A stretch of 64,000 nt of DNA from Micromonospora inositola (GTDB lineage Bacteria; Actinomycetota; Actinomycetes; Mycobacteriales; Micromonosporaceae). A program made the position numbers and the translations under genes. Location of the stretch: positions 744,001 through 808,000 of the forward strand of contig NZ_LT607754.1 in assembly GCF_900090285.1 (NCBI RefSeq), given 5' to 3'. Position 1 is the stretch's first letter. Every line of letters starts with the position of its first letter. This document shows, piece by piece, positions 8,382 to 17,020 of this stretch. A model generated the notes under the pieces. It ran no database searches. It was given only the letters and a program-made list of their open reading frames with translations, and was not told the origin of the DNA.

Positions 8382-9656
8382 TCAAGATTTTTTCAGGCCC
8401 GTGCTGGCGGCGGCGCGATCCAGCAGCAACGCCCGCTCCCGCGCGTTGCCCGTGAGGGAAGCGGCGCGCTCGAACTCGGCGCGGGCCTCGTCGTGGCGGC
8501 CGAGTTTGGCGAGCAGGTCGCCGAGCACGCTGGGCAGCAGGTGGTAGTTGGCGAGCGCCGGCTCCTCGGTCAGGGCGCGGGCCAGTTCCAGGCCGGCGGC
8601 GGGTCCGTCGGCGAAGGAGACCGCGACGGCCCGGTTGAGTTCGACCACGGGCGAGGGCACGGCCCGGGCCAGGTCCGCGTAGAGCGCGGCGATCCGTGCC
8701 CAGTCGGTCCGGTCGGGGGTACGCGCCCGCGCGTGGCAGGCGGCGATCTCGGCCTGGAGGGCGTACGGGCCGGGGGTGCCGCCGAGCGCCCGGGCCCGGT
8801 CGAGGGCGGCGAGCCCGCGGCGGATGAGCAGCTGGTCCCAGCGGCTGCGGTCCTGGTCGTTGAGGAGGACGGGCTCCCCGTCGGGGCCGGTGCGGGCGGC
8901 GGTGCGGGAGGCCTGGATCTCCAGCAGCGCGGCCAGCCCGTGCACCTCGGGCTCGTCGGGCATCAGCCCCTGGAGGATGCGGGCCAGGCGCAGCGCCTCC
9001 TGGCTGAGCGCCGGGCGCATCCAGTCGTCGCCGGCGGTGGCCGAGTAGCCCTCGTTGAAGATCAGGTAGATGACCTCCAGCACGGAGTCGATCCGTTCGG
9101 CGCGTTCGGCGGGGCCGGGGACCTCGAACGGCACCCGGGCGGTGGTGAGGGTCTGCTTGGCGCGGGTGATCCGCTGGCCGACGGTGGCCTCGGTGGTGAG
9201 GAAGGCGCGGGCGATCTCGGCGGTGGTGAGGCCGCCGACCAGCCGGAGGGTGAGCGCGGCCCGGGCGATCGGCGAGAGGACCGGGTGGCAGGCGACGAAG
9301 ATCAGCCGGAGCAGGTCGTCCTCGATGCGTTCCTCGAACGCGGCGTCGAAGTCGGGGGTGAACTCCTCGGTGCCCAGGTCACGGCCGAGTTCGGCGACCT
9401 TACGTTCCTGGGTCTGCCGGCGGCGCAGCGCGTCGATCGCCCGGCGCTTGGCGACGGTCATCAGCCACGCGCCCGGGTTTGCCGGTACGCCCTCGCGCGG
9501 CCACGTCTCGAGCGCGGCGACCAGTGCGTCCTGGGCCAGTTCCTCGGCCTGCCCGACGTCGCGCACCAGCGCGGCCAGGCCGGCGATCACCCGCCCTGAC
9601 TCGATCCGCCACACCGCCTCGACGGTGCGGTGCGCCTCCGACTCCCCCATGGCCAC
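8382..9656 (-). CDS. ECF42-family RNA polymerase sigma factor
   Basis: 424 aa from GTG at 9656 (ATG at 9650 also possible). N-terminal sigma-2 region EELAQDALVAALETWPREG and PANPGAWLMTVAKRRAIDAL, sigma-4 HTH LTTAEIARAFLTTEATVGQR, then a ~220-aa C-terminal extension with TPR-like helices (PNRAVAVSFADGPA-type repeats, ALANYHLLPSVLGDLLAKLG). This long extension (DUF6596) defines ECF42. There is no anti-sigma gene; in ECF42 the C-terminal domain is thought to regulate activity. It is followed by DUF998 and DGPF. The start lies 3 nt past the stop of the upstream Cys-rich paralogue, so the two may be co-transcribed. Confidence 0.92.
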   Translation of the reverse strand: MAMGESEAHRTVEAVWRIESGRVIAGLAALVRDVGQAEELAQDALVAALETWPREGVPANPGAWLMTVAKRRAIDALRRRQTQERKVAELGRDLGTEEFTPDFDAAFEERIEDDLLRLIFVACHPVLSPIARAALTLRLVGGLTTAEIARAFLTTEATVGQRITRAKQTLTTARVPFEVPGPAERAERIDSVLEVIYLIFNEGYSATAGDDWMRPALSQEALRLARILQGLMPDEPEVHGLAALLEIQASRTAARTGPDGEPVLLNDQDRSRWDQLLIRRGLAALDRARALGGTPGPYALQAEIAACHARARTPDRTDWARIAALYADLARAVPSPVVELNRAVAVSFADGPAAGLELARALTEEPALANYHLLPSVLGDLLAKLGRHDEARAEFERAASLTGNARERALLLDRAAASTGLKKS

Positions 9657-9659
9657 CCA

Positions 9660-11054
9660 TCAGAGCAGGTCGCGCGGCGCAGGGACAAGGACCACGCTGG
9701 CGGGTGCCGCCGCGGCCCGGCCACCGTGCGGCGCCGGCCCGTAGACCGGCTGCTTCCTGCCCTTCCGGTCGGGACAGGTGCCGTACCGCCCGCCCACCAT
9801 GCCCACGGTCCCGTCCCCGCACCGCACCAGGTAGCCCTGGCCCGCCCAGAATCCATCCACGCAGACGAAGTAGCGGCACACGTCGACCGCCGGCTCGAGG
9901 ATCAGCGAGCCGCCGCAGTAGGTGTAGCCGAACGGATTCTCCGGCGCTCCGCACCGGTCGGAGGAGGTCGGAGTCGGGGTCGGCGAGGTCGTCGTCGGAG
10001 CGGGGGTCGGCGAGGGCGTCCTGCTCGGATCGACCGGGCCCGGGGTGGGGACGTGCCCGGTCTGCGGCGCCTGGCCGGTGGCAAGGTCCGAGGGGAGCTG
10101 GACGCGCCGATCGGCCGGCGGAGGCATGGGGCCGCCGGCGGCGATGCCCGCCGGCTCCGGGCGCGGCGCGGGCCCGCCCGGCACGTCCGCGGGGGCGCTG
10201 CTGGCCTCCGGCCCGATGCCGGTGTCGGCGCCCGGGGTGGCGGTGGCGGGCACGACGACGCCGCCGCCGGTGGGGAGGGCGGTGGGTGGGCGGCCGGTCG
10301 GGTCCGAGTCGGCCGTGGCGGCGAGCGCCACCAGGGCGACGAGTGCCGCCGCGGCGGCGGCGACCGCGCGTCGGGTGAGGCGGGCGTTCCCGGGCGCCTG
10401 CGTGGCGCTGACCAGTATCGGCGCCGCCGGCTGTGACCGTCGGTTGGCGGCCACCGCCTGATCGAGCCGGGCGAGCACGGCGTCGCGCTGCCCGGTGGCA
10501 TCGGCGTACGCGAGGGTCAGGCGCAGCCGAAACCGGGCCGCGGCGCCCCGGGGCACGCGGAGGCCGGCCACCAGCGCACCGGTGGGCCCGTGCAACAGGG
10601 TGGCCGGCACCGCCGGGTGGTGGGTGAAACCGCTCAGCTCGGCGTACGGCCATTCGTGGGTCCTCTTTCGACTCACCAGGACGATCCGGCGGTCGGTGAC
10701 CACCGCCGTGCCGGCGTCGGTCACCCGGCCGCCCTCCGGCAACCGAGGTGCGGATTCCGGGTGTGCGACCGCGATCGCCGACAGGTCGGGTAGGGGCAGG
10801 TCCGCGTGTCGCGGCACCGTGACCAGCCCGGTCGACGGCTGGACGGCGACAACGGTCTCGTCATCGGCCAGGTCCACGGGCACGGCCGGCCGGATCGTCG
10901 GGCGGTCCTCGGCGGCGGCCCGCAGGCGTTGCAGGCGTACGCCCCGCAGGCACCAGGCCTCGACGGCGTCCTCGTGGGCACGTCGCCGCCGGGCGTTCTC
11001 CCGCCTGGCCCAGCGGGCCCGCCAACCGGCACCGGTGCTGTCCACATGGGTCAT
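9660..11054 (-). CDS. Membrane-anchored PH-like / Cys-rich extracellular domain protein, paralogue 1 of 3
   Basis: 464 aa from ATG at 11054. Layout: basic N-terminus GWRARWARRENARRRRAHED; a beta-rich cytoplasmic domain containing VTDAGTAVVTDRRIVLVSRK and EWPYAELSGF (about 110-143), like a bacterial PH domain; one TM helix at about 229-247; a Pro/Thr/Ser linker (250-365); and an extracellular six-cysteine domain (C368, C380, C393, C398, C412, C427) with CGAPENPFGYTYCGGS and GFWAGQGYLVRCGDG. Positive charges before the TM predict N-in/C-out. Two paralogues at 26778 and 28359 share this order. Here the C-terminus carries an extra Ala/Pro tail. Function unknown; a surface sensor or wall-binding role is speculative. 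Confidence 0.8.
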   Translation of the reverse strand: MTHVDSTGAGWRARWARRENARRRRAHEDAVEAWCLRGVRLQRLRAAAEDRPTIRPAVPVDLADDETVVAVQPSTGLVTVPRHADLPLPDLSAIAVAHPESAPRLPEGGRVTDAGTAVVTDRRIVLVSRKRTHEWPYAELSGFTHHPAVPATLLHGPTGALVAGLRVPRGAAARFRLRLTLAYADATGQRDAVLARLDQAVAANRRSQPAAPILVSATQAPGNARLTRRAVAAAAAALVALVALAATADSDPTGRPPTALPTGGGVVVPATATPGADTGIGPEASSAPADVPGGPAPRPEPAGIAAGGPMPPPADRRVQLPSDLATGQAPQTGHVPTPGPVDPSRTPSPTPAPTTTSPTPTPTSSDRCGAPENPFGYTYCGGSLILEPAVDVCRYFVCVDGFWAGQGYLVRCGDGTVGMVGGRYGTCPDRKGRKQPVYGPAPHGGRAAAAPASVVLVPAPRDLL

Positions 11055-11151
11055 TCCGGCCCCGCCTTTCATGAGGATCCTTCGGTGGCATCCGGTACAA
11101 CCGCTGAGGCGGCCACAGGACACGCCGCAGGGTGAGCATCACGGAGCGTAC

Positions 11152-11213
11152 GTAAAGAGTTCTTGACACCATGTCCGCCGGGCTTTACATTCACCGTGTC
11201 AAGGATTCTTTAC
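11152..11213 (+). promoter_or_regulatory. Promoter with large palindromic operator for the XRE operon
   Basis: Arms GTAAAGAGTTCTTGACAC (11152-11169) and GTGTCAAGGATTCTTTAC (11196-11213) are inverted repeats matching at 16 of 18 positions across a 26-nt spacer. The left arm contains a consensus -35 TTGACA (11163-11168); 17 nt later TACATT (11186-11191) can serve as -10. The start GTG follows at 11227. A dimeric repressor bound to both arms would block polymerase; the XRE regulator two codons of operon away is the obvious candidate. Confidence 0.75.
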
Positions 11214-11226
11214 ATGGGGAGTGGTC

Positions 11227-11655
11227 GTGGCCTTCGAGGAGAAGCGCGCCTGGATCATGGCGCTGGTGGCGGTCGCGGGCTATGCCGCGTACGCGATGGT
11301 GGTCCTCGGCCGCGCGGACGGTGAGCCGCTCGCGGGCGTCTCCTACGCCAGCCCCCTGCTGGCCACGGTGGCCGCGGCGATCGCCGCCTCGATCGCGCTG
11401 AACATCCTGGTGTCGATCGTCTCGCCCGAGGGGGCCAACGAGAAGGACCAGCGGGACCGGGAGATCCACCGGCTCGGCGAATACATCGGCCAGTCCTTCG
11501 TGATCGTCGGCGGGGTGGCCGCCCTCGCGATGGCGCTCGCCGAGTGGGACCAGTTCTGGATCGCCAACGTCATCTACCTGTGCTTCGTGCTGTCCGCGGT
11601 GGTCGGCTCGGTCGCGAAGATCGTCGCCTACCGGCGGGGCTTCCAGTCGTGGTGA
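11227..11655 (+). CDS. Four-TM membrane protein in XRE-regulated operon
   Basis: 142 aa from GTG at 11227, chosen because GGGGA lies 6 nt upstream (GTG 11221 is too close). Four hydrophobic segments: IMALVAVAGYAAYAMVVLG, PLLATVAAAIAASIALNILV, YIGQSFVIVGGVAALAMALA, FWIANVIYLCFVLSAVVGSV. The loop EGANEKDQRDREIHRLGEYI is charged. Such DUF2178-like small membrane proteins commonly precede a short XRE regulator in Gram-positive bacteria. The stop TGA overlaps the regulator's GTG by 4 nt. Confidence 0.8.
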   Translation: MAFEEKRAWIMALVAVAGYAAYAMVVLGRADGEPLAGVSYASPLLATVAAAIAASIALNILVSIVSPEGANEKDQRDREIHRLGEYIGQSFVIVGGVAALAMALAEWDQFWIANVIYLCFVLSAVVGSVAKIVAYRRGFQSW

Positions 11656-11873
11656 AGCCCACCCGGATCACCAACACCATCCGGGCGCTGCGCTTCGCCC
11701 ACGACGAGATGACCCAGGCCGAGCTCGCCCGCCGGGTAGGCGTCACCCGACAGACCGTCATCGCCATCGAGCAGGGCCGCTACTCGCCCTCGCTGGAGAT
11801 GGCCTTCCAGATCGCGGCCGTCTTCGGCGTGCCGCTGACCGACGTGTTCCAGTACCCGCGGGAGGAATCGTGA
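11652..11873 (+). CDS. Minimal XRE-family helix-turn-helix regulator
   Basis: 73 aa from GTG at 11652 (GTGA overlap with the upstream stop). Almost entirely an HTH_3 domain: MTQAELARRVGVTRQTVIAI and YSPSLEMAFQIAAVFGVPLT, ending FQYPREES. It belongs to the short stand-alone regulators that accompany membrane proteins. It probably autoregulates via the 18-bp-arm palindrome at 11152-11213. It overlaps the downstream oxidoreductase gene by 4 nt, so all three genes appear translationally coupled. Confidence 0.9.
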   Translation: MKPTRITNTIRALRFAHDEMTQAELARRVGVTRQTVIAIEQGRYSPSLEMAFQIAAVFGVPLTDVFQYPREES

Positions 11874-12835
11874 GGGCCATCGTCCAGCACCGGTACGGCC
11901 CGGCCGACGTGCTGCGCCTCGCCGACGTCGAGGAGCCGGTTCCCGGCGCCGGTCAGGTGCTCGTCGGAGTCCGCGCCGCCGGCGTCGACCCCGGCGTCTG
12001 GCACCTGATGACCGGCCTGCCGTACGCGGTGCGCCTCGGCTACGGGCTGCGCCGACCCCGCCGCCGCGTCCCCGGCCTCGACCTGGCCGGCGTGGTCGCC
12101 GCCGTCGGGCCGGGCGTCACCGGGTTCGCCCCCGGCGACGAGGTCTTCGGCACCGGCGCCGGCAGCTTCGCCGAGTACGCGCTCGCGCCCGCCGATCGGC
12201 TCGCCCGCAAACCCGCCAACCTCAGCTTCGTCCAGGCCGCGGCCGTCCCGGTCTCCGGGCAGACCGCCCTGGCCGCCGTCCGCGACGCCGCCCGGGTCCG
12301 CCCCGGGCACCGGATCCTCGTCATCGGCGCCGGCGGCGGCGTCGGCTCGTACGCCGTCCAGCTCGCCGTCGCCGCAGGCGCGCGGGTGACCGGTGTCTGC
12401 GGGCCGGGCAAGCTCGACCTGGTCCGCTCCCTCGGCGCCACCGAGGTCATCGACTACACCCGTGCAGATTTCCCCGACCACCGGTACGACGTGGTCATCG
12501 ACACCGCCGGCAACCGGCCGCTGTCCCGGCTGCGCCGGGCGCTCACGCCGAAGGGGTCCCTCGTCCTGGTCGGCGGGGAGGCCAGCGACGGGAAGTGGTT
12601 GCAGGGCTTCGACCGGCAGTTGCGGGCATTGGCGCTGTCACCCCTCGTCGGTCAGCGGCTGGTGCCGCTGGTGGCGAAGGAGAGCACCGCGAACCTGGTG
12701 GCGCTGACTGGGCTGATCGAGGCCGGGCGGCTGCGGCCGGTGGTCGACCGCACCTTTCCGCTGGCCGAGACGGCCGAATCGATCCGGCACGTCGAGGGTG
12801 GCCACGCGACCGGCAAGGTGGTCATCGCCCTCTGA
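11870..12835 (+). CDS. MDR-family NAD(P)-dependent oxidoreductase (quinone oxidoreductase-like)
   Basis: 321 aa from GTG at 11870. GroES-like N-terminal part (MRAIVQHRYGPADVLRLADV, VPGLDLAGVVAAVGPGVTGF, PGDEVFGTGAGSFAEYAL), then a Rossmann fold with VIGAGGGVGSYAVQLAVAAG at about 145-164 and the ADH tail HATGKVVIAL. No catalytic or structural zinc cysteine cluster is seen, so it is the zinc-independent quinone/enone reductase type. It is the third gene of the XRE operon. Substrate unknown. Confidence 0.9.
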   Translation: MRAIVQHRYGPADVLRLADVEEPVPGAGQVLVGVRAAGVDPGVWHLMTGLPYAVRLGYGLRRPRRRVPGLDLAGVVAAVGPGVTGFAPGDEVFGTGAGSFAEYALAPADRLARKPANLSFVQAAAVPVSGQTALAAVRDAARVRPGHRILVIGAGGGVGSYAVQLAVAAGARVTGVCGPGKLDLVRSLGATEVIDYTRADFPDHRYDVVIDTAGNRPLSRLRRALTPKGSLVLVGGEASDGKWLQGFDRQLRALALSPLVGQRLVPLVAKESTANLVALTGLIEAGRLRPVVDRTFPLAETAESIRHVEGGHATGKVVIAL

Positions 12836-12904
12836 CCACGAATCAGAAGTTCGGGTCCCGTCGAGCGCCCAAGATCAAGCGCCTGCCGGCCTCGTCGGCC
12901 GGTC

Positions 12905-13534
12905 CTAGTCGCAGAGCTGCGCGTGCAACGTGTCGTAGACCCATTGCTCCCAGCGATCCGGGGCCCACCCCCGGTCGCGGACGAACAGGAGATACAGCTC
13001 CGGGCTGAGCAGGCCGAAGAGCACGTCGGCGGCGTGTTCGACGGACAGGCCCGGCTTGGCGCCGGGCTTCGCCACCAGGCTCCGGGCCGCGGCGGTGTGG
13101 ACTTCGAGGCGCGGATCGGTGTCCTGCTGCCACATGCTGGCCAGGCTCGGATCCTGCGTGCCGGCGGCGCGCAGGACGTCCATGATCGGCGCTACCCGCT
13201 GGAGCATGTCGCAGGTGCCTCGCACGTGCGCCCGCAGCTGCGCCTCGGCGGTGTCGGCCGCGAGAGCGTCGAGGAACCAGACCCGCTGCATCGTGGGGAT
13301 CGGCTCGTCGTCGCCGGCGATGGTGACGTCAACCAGCTCCTTGAGCAGAGAAGGCTTGTTGCCGAAGGCGAAGTAGATGGTCTGCACGGCGACCCCGGCC
13401 CGCTCGGCGACGCCCTGCAGCGTCGTCGCTCCGTAGCCCTGATCGACGAACAGTTCGTACGCGGCCTGCAGGATCCGTCGCCGGGTCTGCCGCGACTTCT
13501 CGCCCTTCTTGCCGGTGCTCTTGACCAGTTGCAT
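12905..13534 (-). CDS. TetR-family transcriptional regulator
   Basis: 209 aa, ATG at 13534. N-terminal TetR HTH SRQTRRRILQAAYELFVDQG, TTLQGVAERAGVAVQTIYFA, FGNKPSLLKELVD (about 14-60), followed by an all-helical ligand domain. It is divergent from the ABM-like/DrrAB operon with a 59-bp gap holding short inverted repeats, so it probably represses that exporter and itself. It converges with the MDR gene; a short CCGGCC-tcgtc-GGCCGG hairpin (12886-12902) lies between them. Confidence 0.93.
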   Translation of the reverse strand: MQLVKSTGKKGEKSRQTRRRILQAAYELFVDQGYGATTLQGVAERAGVAVQTIYFAFGNKPSLLKELVDVTIAGDDEPIPTMQRVWFLDALAADTAEAQLRAHVRGTCDMLQRVAPIMDVLRAAGTQDPSLASMWQQDTDPRLEVHTAAARSLVAKPGAKPGLSVEHAADVLFGLLSPELYLLFVRDRGWAPDRWEQWVYDTLHAQLCD

Positions 13535-13565
13535 CTCTATACTGTAACACTAGAGGCCAACTCTA
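13535..13565. promoter_or_regulatory. Possible TetR operator in divergent gap
   Basis: The AT-richer 59-bp gap between tetR and the exporter operon holds CTCTA (13535-13539), TAGAG (13551-13555) and CTCTA (13561-13565), giving two overlapping inverted repeats (CTCTA-N11-TAGAG and TAGAG-N5-CTCTA). These resemble half-sites of a TetR-type operator. The assignment is by position and symmetry only. Confidence 0.4.
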
Positions 13566-13593
13566 AAAACGAACTCCAGAGAAGGTGATCGAG

Positions 13594-13896
13594 ATGGCTC
13601 TCATCCGGACGACGCGGTTCACGGCCGACCCCGCCGAGGCCGACACCGTGCTCGAGCGGCGCAGGCAGCTCCTCGAAGCGCTCCGGGCGGCGTTCGCCGG
13701 CCCGACCGAGACCCGACTGATCCGCGTCGATGAGCGGACCTGGGTGGACATGTGGCGGTGGGATTCGCACGAGACCCTGCGCGCGGCCCTCGACGGCGCG
13801 CCGCGCCTGTCGGAGGCAACCGCGGCGTTCGCCGTCGCCCGCGATGTCAGCGCCGAGCAGGGCGACGTGGTCGACGAGGATGTGTGGGCCGGATGA
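13594..13896 (+). CDS. Small antibiotic-biosynthesis-monooxygenase-like protein
   Basis: 100 aa from ATG at 13594 (AGAAGG about 8 nt upstream; GTG at 13585 is too near it). Begins [20 protein letters not shown] and contains [19 protein letters not shown], the alternating beta pattern of the dimeric alpha/beta barrel (ABM) superfamily. Its stop overlaps the ABC ATPase start by 4 nt. It may be a small enzyme or scavenger linked to the exported compound; function not established. Confidence 0.65.
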   Translation: MALIRTTRFTADPAEADTVLERRRQLLEALRAAFAGPTETRLIRVDERTWVDMWRWDSHETLRAALDGAPRLSEATAAFAVARDVSAEQGDVVDEDVWAG

Positions 13897-14888
13897 CCCG
13901 CTCCAGCCACCTGGCCGTCGAAGCCTCCGGCCTGGTGAAGACGTTCGGCCCGACAAGAGCCGTCGACGGCATCGACCTGAGCATCCCCGCCGGCTCGGTG
14001 TACGGGTTCCTCGGCCCCAACGGTGCCGGCAAGACGACCACGATCCGCATGCTGGCCACGCTCCTGCGCCCCGACGCGGGCACCGCCCGGGTCTTCGGCC
14101 ACGACGTGGTCCGCCACGCCACCGCGGTACGCGACCGGATCAGCCTGACCGGACAGTACGCCTCGCTCGACGACGGCCTCACCGCGCGGGAGAACCTCGC
14201 CCTGCTCGGCCGACTGCACGGCCACTCCCGGGCCGGCGCGGCGACCCGAGCCGACGAGTTGTTGGAGGCCTTCTCCCTGACCGGGGCGGCCGGCCGGCTG
14301 GTCAAGACGTACTCCGGCGGCATGCGACGCCGGCTGGACATCGCCGCCGGCCTCATCGTCACACCCGACCTGCTGTTCCTGGACGAACCCACCACCGGGC
14401 TGGACCCGCGCAGCCGCAACGACGTGTGGAGCATCGTCCGGGCCCTCGTCGCCGACGGCGCCACGGTCCTGCTGACCACTCAGTACCTCGACGAGGCGGA
14501 CCAACTCGCCGACCGCATCGCCGTCATCGACCACGGCACCCTCATCGCTGAGGGCGCCAGCAGCCAACTCAAGGCATCGGTCGGCGGCGGCGCGCTGCAC
14601 GTCCGGCTGGCCGACCCGCACGATCGGCCCACCGCCGAGCGGGTGCTGAGGCAGGCGCTCCACGGGCCCGTGGCCCTCGACCCCGATCCAGCCGTCCTGA
14701 CCGGGCAGGTACCGGCCGGCGGACTCGCCGACGCCGAGGCTGCGACCCACGCGCTGGCCGAACTGTCGCGGGCCCGGGTCACGGTCACCGAGTTCGCCCT
14801 CGGACAGCCGAGCCTGGACGAGGTGTTCCTCGCCCTGACCGGCCGTCCGGCCACTGCGGACGCCGCGCTGAAGGAGAAGGCCGAATGA
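13893..14888 (+). CDS. ABC transporter ATP-binding protein, DrrA type
   Basis: 331 aa, ATG at 13893 (ATGA overlap). Walker [11 protein letters not shown] at about residues 40-49, signature [10 protein letters not shown] at about 139, Walker [14 protein letters not shown] at about 160, H-loop [17 protein letters not shown]. The long C-terminal domain ([18 protein letters not shown] to [15 protein letters not shown]) is typical of the daunorubicin-resistance DrrA subfamily. It pairs with the permease immediately downstream. Likely role: drug or lipid efflux under TetR control. Confidence 0.93.
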   Translation: MTRSSHLAVEASGLVKTFGPTRAVDGIDLSIPAGSVYGFLGPNGAGKTTTIRMLATLLRPDAGTARVFGHDVVRHATAVRDRISLTGQYASLDDGLTARENLALLGRLHGHSRAGAATRADELLEAFSLTGAAGRLVKTYSGGMRRRLDIAAGLIVTPDLLFLDEPTTGLDPRSRNDVWSIVRALVADGATVLLTTQYLDEADQLADRIAVIDHGTLIAEGASSQLKASVGGGALHVRLADPHDRPTAERVLRQALHGPVALDPDPAVLTGQVPAGGLADAEAATHALAELSRARVTVTEFALGQPSLDEVFLALTGRPATADAALKEKAE

Positions 14889-15706
14889 CGACGCTCGACA
14901 CCGGCGCCCGCCCGTCACGCGCGGTGCTCACCGCGCGCCCGCGCCCTACCCGGCCCGGCACCCTGACCGCCTGCCTGACGTTCGGCCGGCGAGCCCTGCT
15001 GAAGATCAGGCGTACCCCCGTCCAACTCTTCGACGTCGCCGTCCACCCGGTCGTGTTCACCCTGATGTTCACGTACCTGTTCGGCGGCGCGATCGGCGGA
15101 TCGACGGGGAAGTACGTCGGCTACCTGGTCCCGGGGATTCTCGTCATGACGCTCCTGGTGACCACCGGCACGACCGGCGCCGCGCTGAGCATCGACATCG
15201 CGAGCGGCGTGTTCGACCGGTTCCGTACGCTGTCGATCCGGCCCGCCGCCCTGCTCGTCGGGGCCCTCCTCGGCGACGTGGTGCGGTACGCGTTCGCCTC
15301 GACGGTGGTCGTGGGGCTCGGGCTCACGCTCGGTTTCCGCCCGCACGGCAACGTCGTCGGCGTGGCCGCCGCAGTGCTGCTCGTCGTGGCCTTCAGCGTC
15401 AGCCTGTCCTGGGTCTGGACGGCGCTGGCGCTGGCCATGAGGTCGCCGGGTGCCGTGCTCGGCGTGACCCAGGCGGTGCTGTACCCGCTGGCCTTCTTCA
15501 GCAACATCTTCATCGCCCCGGCGACCCTGCCCGGATGGCTGCGCACCTTCGTCGACGTCAACCCGATCACCCACCTGGTGACGGCGGCCCGGGAACTCAT
15601 GGCGGGCACCATGCCCGGCCGCGAGATCGGGTGGATCCTGGCCGCCTGCGCCGTCCTGACGGCGGTCTTCGGGCCGCTGTCGGTGCGCCTGCTCCGCAAC
15701 AGATGA
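14885..15706 (+). CDS. ABC transporter permease, DrrB type
   Basis: 273 aa, ATG at 14885 overlapping the ATPase stop by 4 nt. Six hydrophobic segments: [120 protein letters not shown]. The ABC-2 motif region [17 protein letters not shown] is conserved in DrrB proteins. It forms the membrane half of the exporter with the DrrA-like ATPase. Confidence 0.92.
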   Translation: MTTLDTGARPSRAVLTARPRPTRPGTLTACLTFGRRALLKIRRTPVQLFDVAVHPVVFTLMFTYLFGGAIGGSTGKYVGYLVPGILVMTLLVTTGTTGAALSIDIASGVFDRFRTLSIRPAALLVGALLGDVVRYAFASTVVVGLGLTLGFRPHGNVVGVAAAVLLVVAFSVSLSWVWTALALAMRSPGAVLGVTQAVLYPLAFFSNIFIAPATLPGWLRTFVDVNPITHLVTAARELMAGTMPGREIGWILAACAVLTAVFGPLSVRLLRNR

Positions 15707-15737
15707 CCTACACCCCACCAGCGAAACGGAGGAGCAG

Positions 15738-16259
15738 ATGGCAGCCGACTCAGGCAAGGTCGAGGCGAGCGGCATCAGCCACGCCGCGACCGAACTGGCG
15801 ATCACCGTGACCCCGATCGGCACGGTTCACAACGGGCGATCGGACCCGGGAAACTCGGACCACTGGGCCGACGTGGCGAGCACCATCCTGGTCGAGCCAC
15901 GCTTCGGCGACCGCTGCCTCACGGGACTCGCCGACTTCTCTCACGTGGAGGTGGTCTTCTTCTTCGACCGCCTCGCCGAACGCGACGCCTACCGGCAGCC
16001 CCTGCGGCCCCGCGGCCGGGCCGACCTGCCCGAGGTCGGGGTGTTCGCCGACCGCGGGCCACGCCGGCCCAACCGCATCGGCTGCACCATCTGCGAGGTC
16101 GTCTCGGCCCGCGGCCGGGAACTGCGGGTACGCGGACTGGACGCGGTCGACGGCACACCGGTCCTCGACATCAAACCTGTGATGCGCCAATTCCTCCCGG
16201 AGCACAGCCGGCAGTCGGAGTGGGTCGACCGCCTGATGGCGGAGTACTTCGCCAGTTAA
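15738..16259 (+). CDS. trmO: tRNA (N6-threonylcarbamoyladenosine37-N6)-methyltransferase TrmO
   Basis: 173 aa, ATG at 15738 with CGGAGGAGCAG upstream. It matches the TrmO/YaeB (UPF0066) family: VTPIGTVHNGRSDPGNSDHW, ADFSHVEVVFFFDRLAERDA, GVFADRGPRRPNRIGCTICE, VRGLDAVDGTPVLDIKPVMR. E. coli TrmO methylates t6A37 of tRNA-Thr(GGU) using SAM. Some actinobacterial homologues lack the C-terminal domain, as here. It follows the exporter by 31 bp and may be co-transcribed by chance of position. Confidence 0.88.
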   Translation: MAADSGKVEASGISHAATELAITVTPIGTVHNGRSDPGNSDHWADVASTILVEPRFGDRCLTGLADFSHVEVVFFFDRLAERDAYRQPLRPRGRADLPEVGVFADRGPRRPNRIGCTICEVVSARGRELRVRGLDAVDGTPVLDIKPVMRQFLPEHSRQSEWVDRLMAEYFAS

Positions 16260-16275
16260 CGCCAGCCCCCCAGGG

Positions 16276-16305
16276 CCCGCTGCCGCCGTCACGGGCTGCA
16301 GCGGG
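16276..16305 (+). terminator. Stem-loop after trmO
   Basis: CCCGCTGC (16276-16283) and GCAGCGGG (16298-16305) form a perfect 8-bp stem with a 14-nt loop, extendable by GGG/CCC with one bulge. It begins 17 nt after the trmO stop and before the dehalogenase-like gene. Confidence 0.5.
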
Positions 16306-16425
16306 TCCCGGTGGTCCAGCAGCGGTACGGCGGTCCCCTCGTTGAACCGGCCGAGGCCACCATCACCGTCGCTGGCACTGCGGCGCGGTGCGGGTCTGAA
16401 GCCGACGGGGAAGGGGACGGAACTG

Positions 16426-16859
16426 GTGTTCGAGGGCTTCGAGGAACTGGACATCGGCACCATGGACACGACCATCCACGGACGCCGGGGCGGCGACGGC
16501 CCGCCGGTCCTGCTGCTGCACGGCATGCCCGAGACCCACCTCATGTGGCACCGGGTCGCGCCGCGACTCGCGGAACGGTTCACCGTGGTGGCCACCGACC
16601 TGCGCGGCTTCGACGACAGCGGGAAGCCGCCGAGCACACCGGACCATGCCCCGTACAGCATGCGCCAGGTGGCCCGCGAGCAGGTGGAGGTCATGCGGCT
16701 GCTGGGGTACGACAGGTTCGCCGTCGTCGGGCACGACCGCGGCGCGCGCTGCGCGTACCGGATGGCGCTGGACCACCCCGACACGGTGACCCGCCTCGCG
16801 GTGCTCGACATCGTGCCCACCGGCGACGCGTTCGGCCGCGCCGACATGGACTTCAGCGT
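16426..16859 (+). pseudogene. 5' half of haloacetate dehalogenase-like alpha/beta hydrolase, split by IS607 element
   Basis: GTG at 16426 opens VFEGFEELDIGTMDTTIHG, then oxyanion-hole motif LLLHGMPETHLMWHRVAPRL and nucleophile elbow VVGHDRGARCAYRMAL, where the Asp of GHDRGAR (about residue 104) is the nucleophile of fluoroacetate/haloacetate dehalogenases. The hydrolase sequence stops after ADMDFS at 16857 and continues at about 19515. The IS607 element between them removes function. The two halves join in frame if a single codon is restored, so insertion was clean. Confidence 0.85.
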
Positions 16860-16860
16860 C

Positions 16861-17020
16861 TCTGGTTTCCTATGTGATCCTCGGCAAGTCGGGCATCCGG
16901 CCGGCGTTACCGTTCCGGTCGGTGACCGGGGTGGCGTGCACGTGGCGGTGGAAGCCGCGGCCGAGGACTGCTCCGCGCACCCGGTGAGGGTGTCGGGGAG
17001 CGGTGGTGGGAACCGTGTGC
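16861..17020 (-). ncRNA. Predicted TnpB guide RNA (omegaRNA/reRNA) scaffold at the element's right end
   Basis: TnpB-associated RNAs derive from the 3' end of tnpB and run to the element boundary, with the guide taken from flanking DNA. Only 9-12 nt lie between the tnpB stop (16870) and the boundary, so the scaffold must overlap the tnpB 3' coding end. The region has GC-rich self-complementary segments (for example CCGGTCGGTGACCGG at 16914-16928). The guide would be transcribed leftward from about 16859 into the hydrolase gene. Extent is approximate; inferred from known TnpB biology. Confidence 0.4.
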
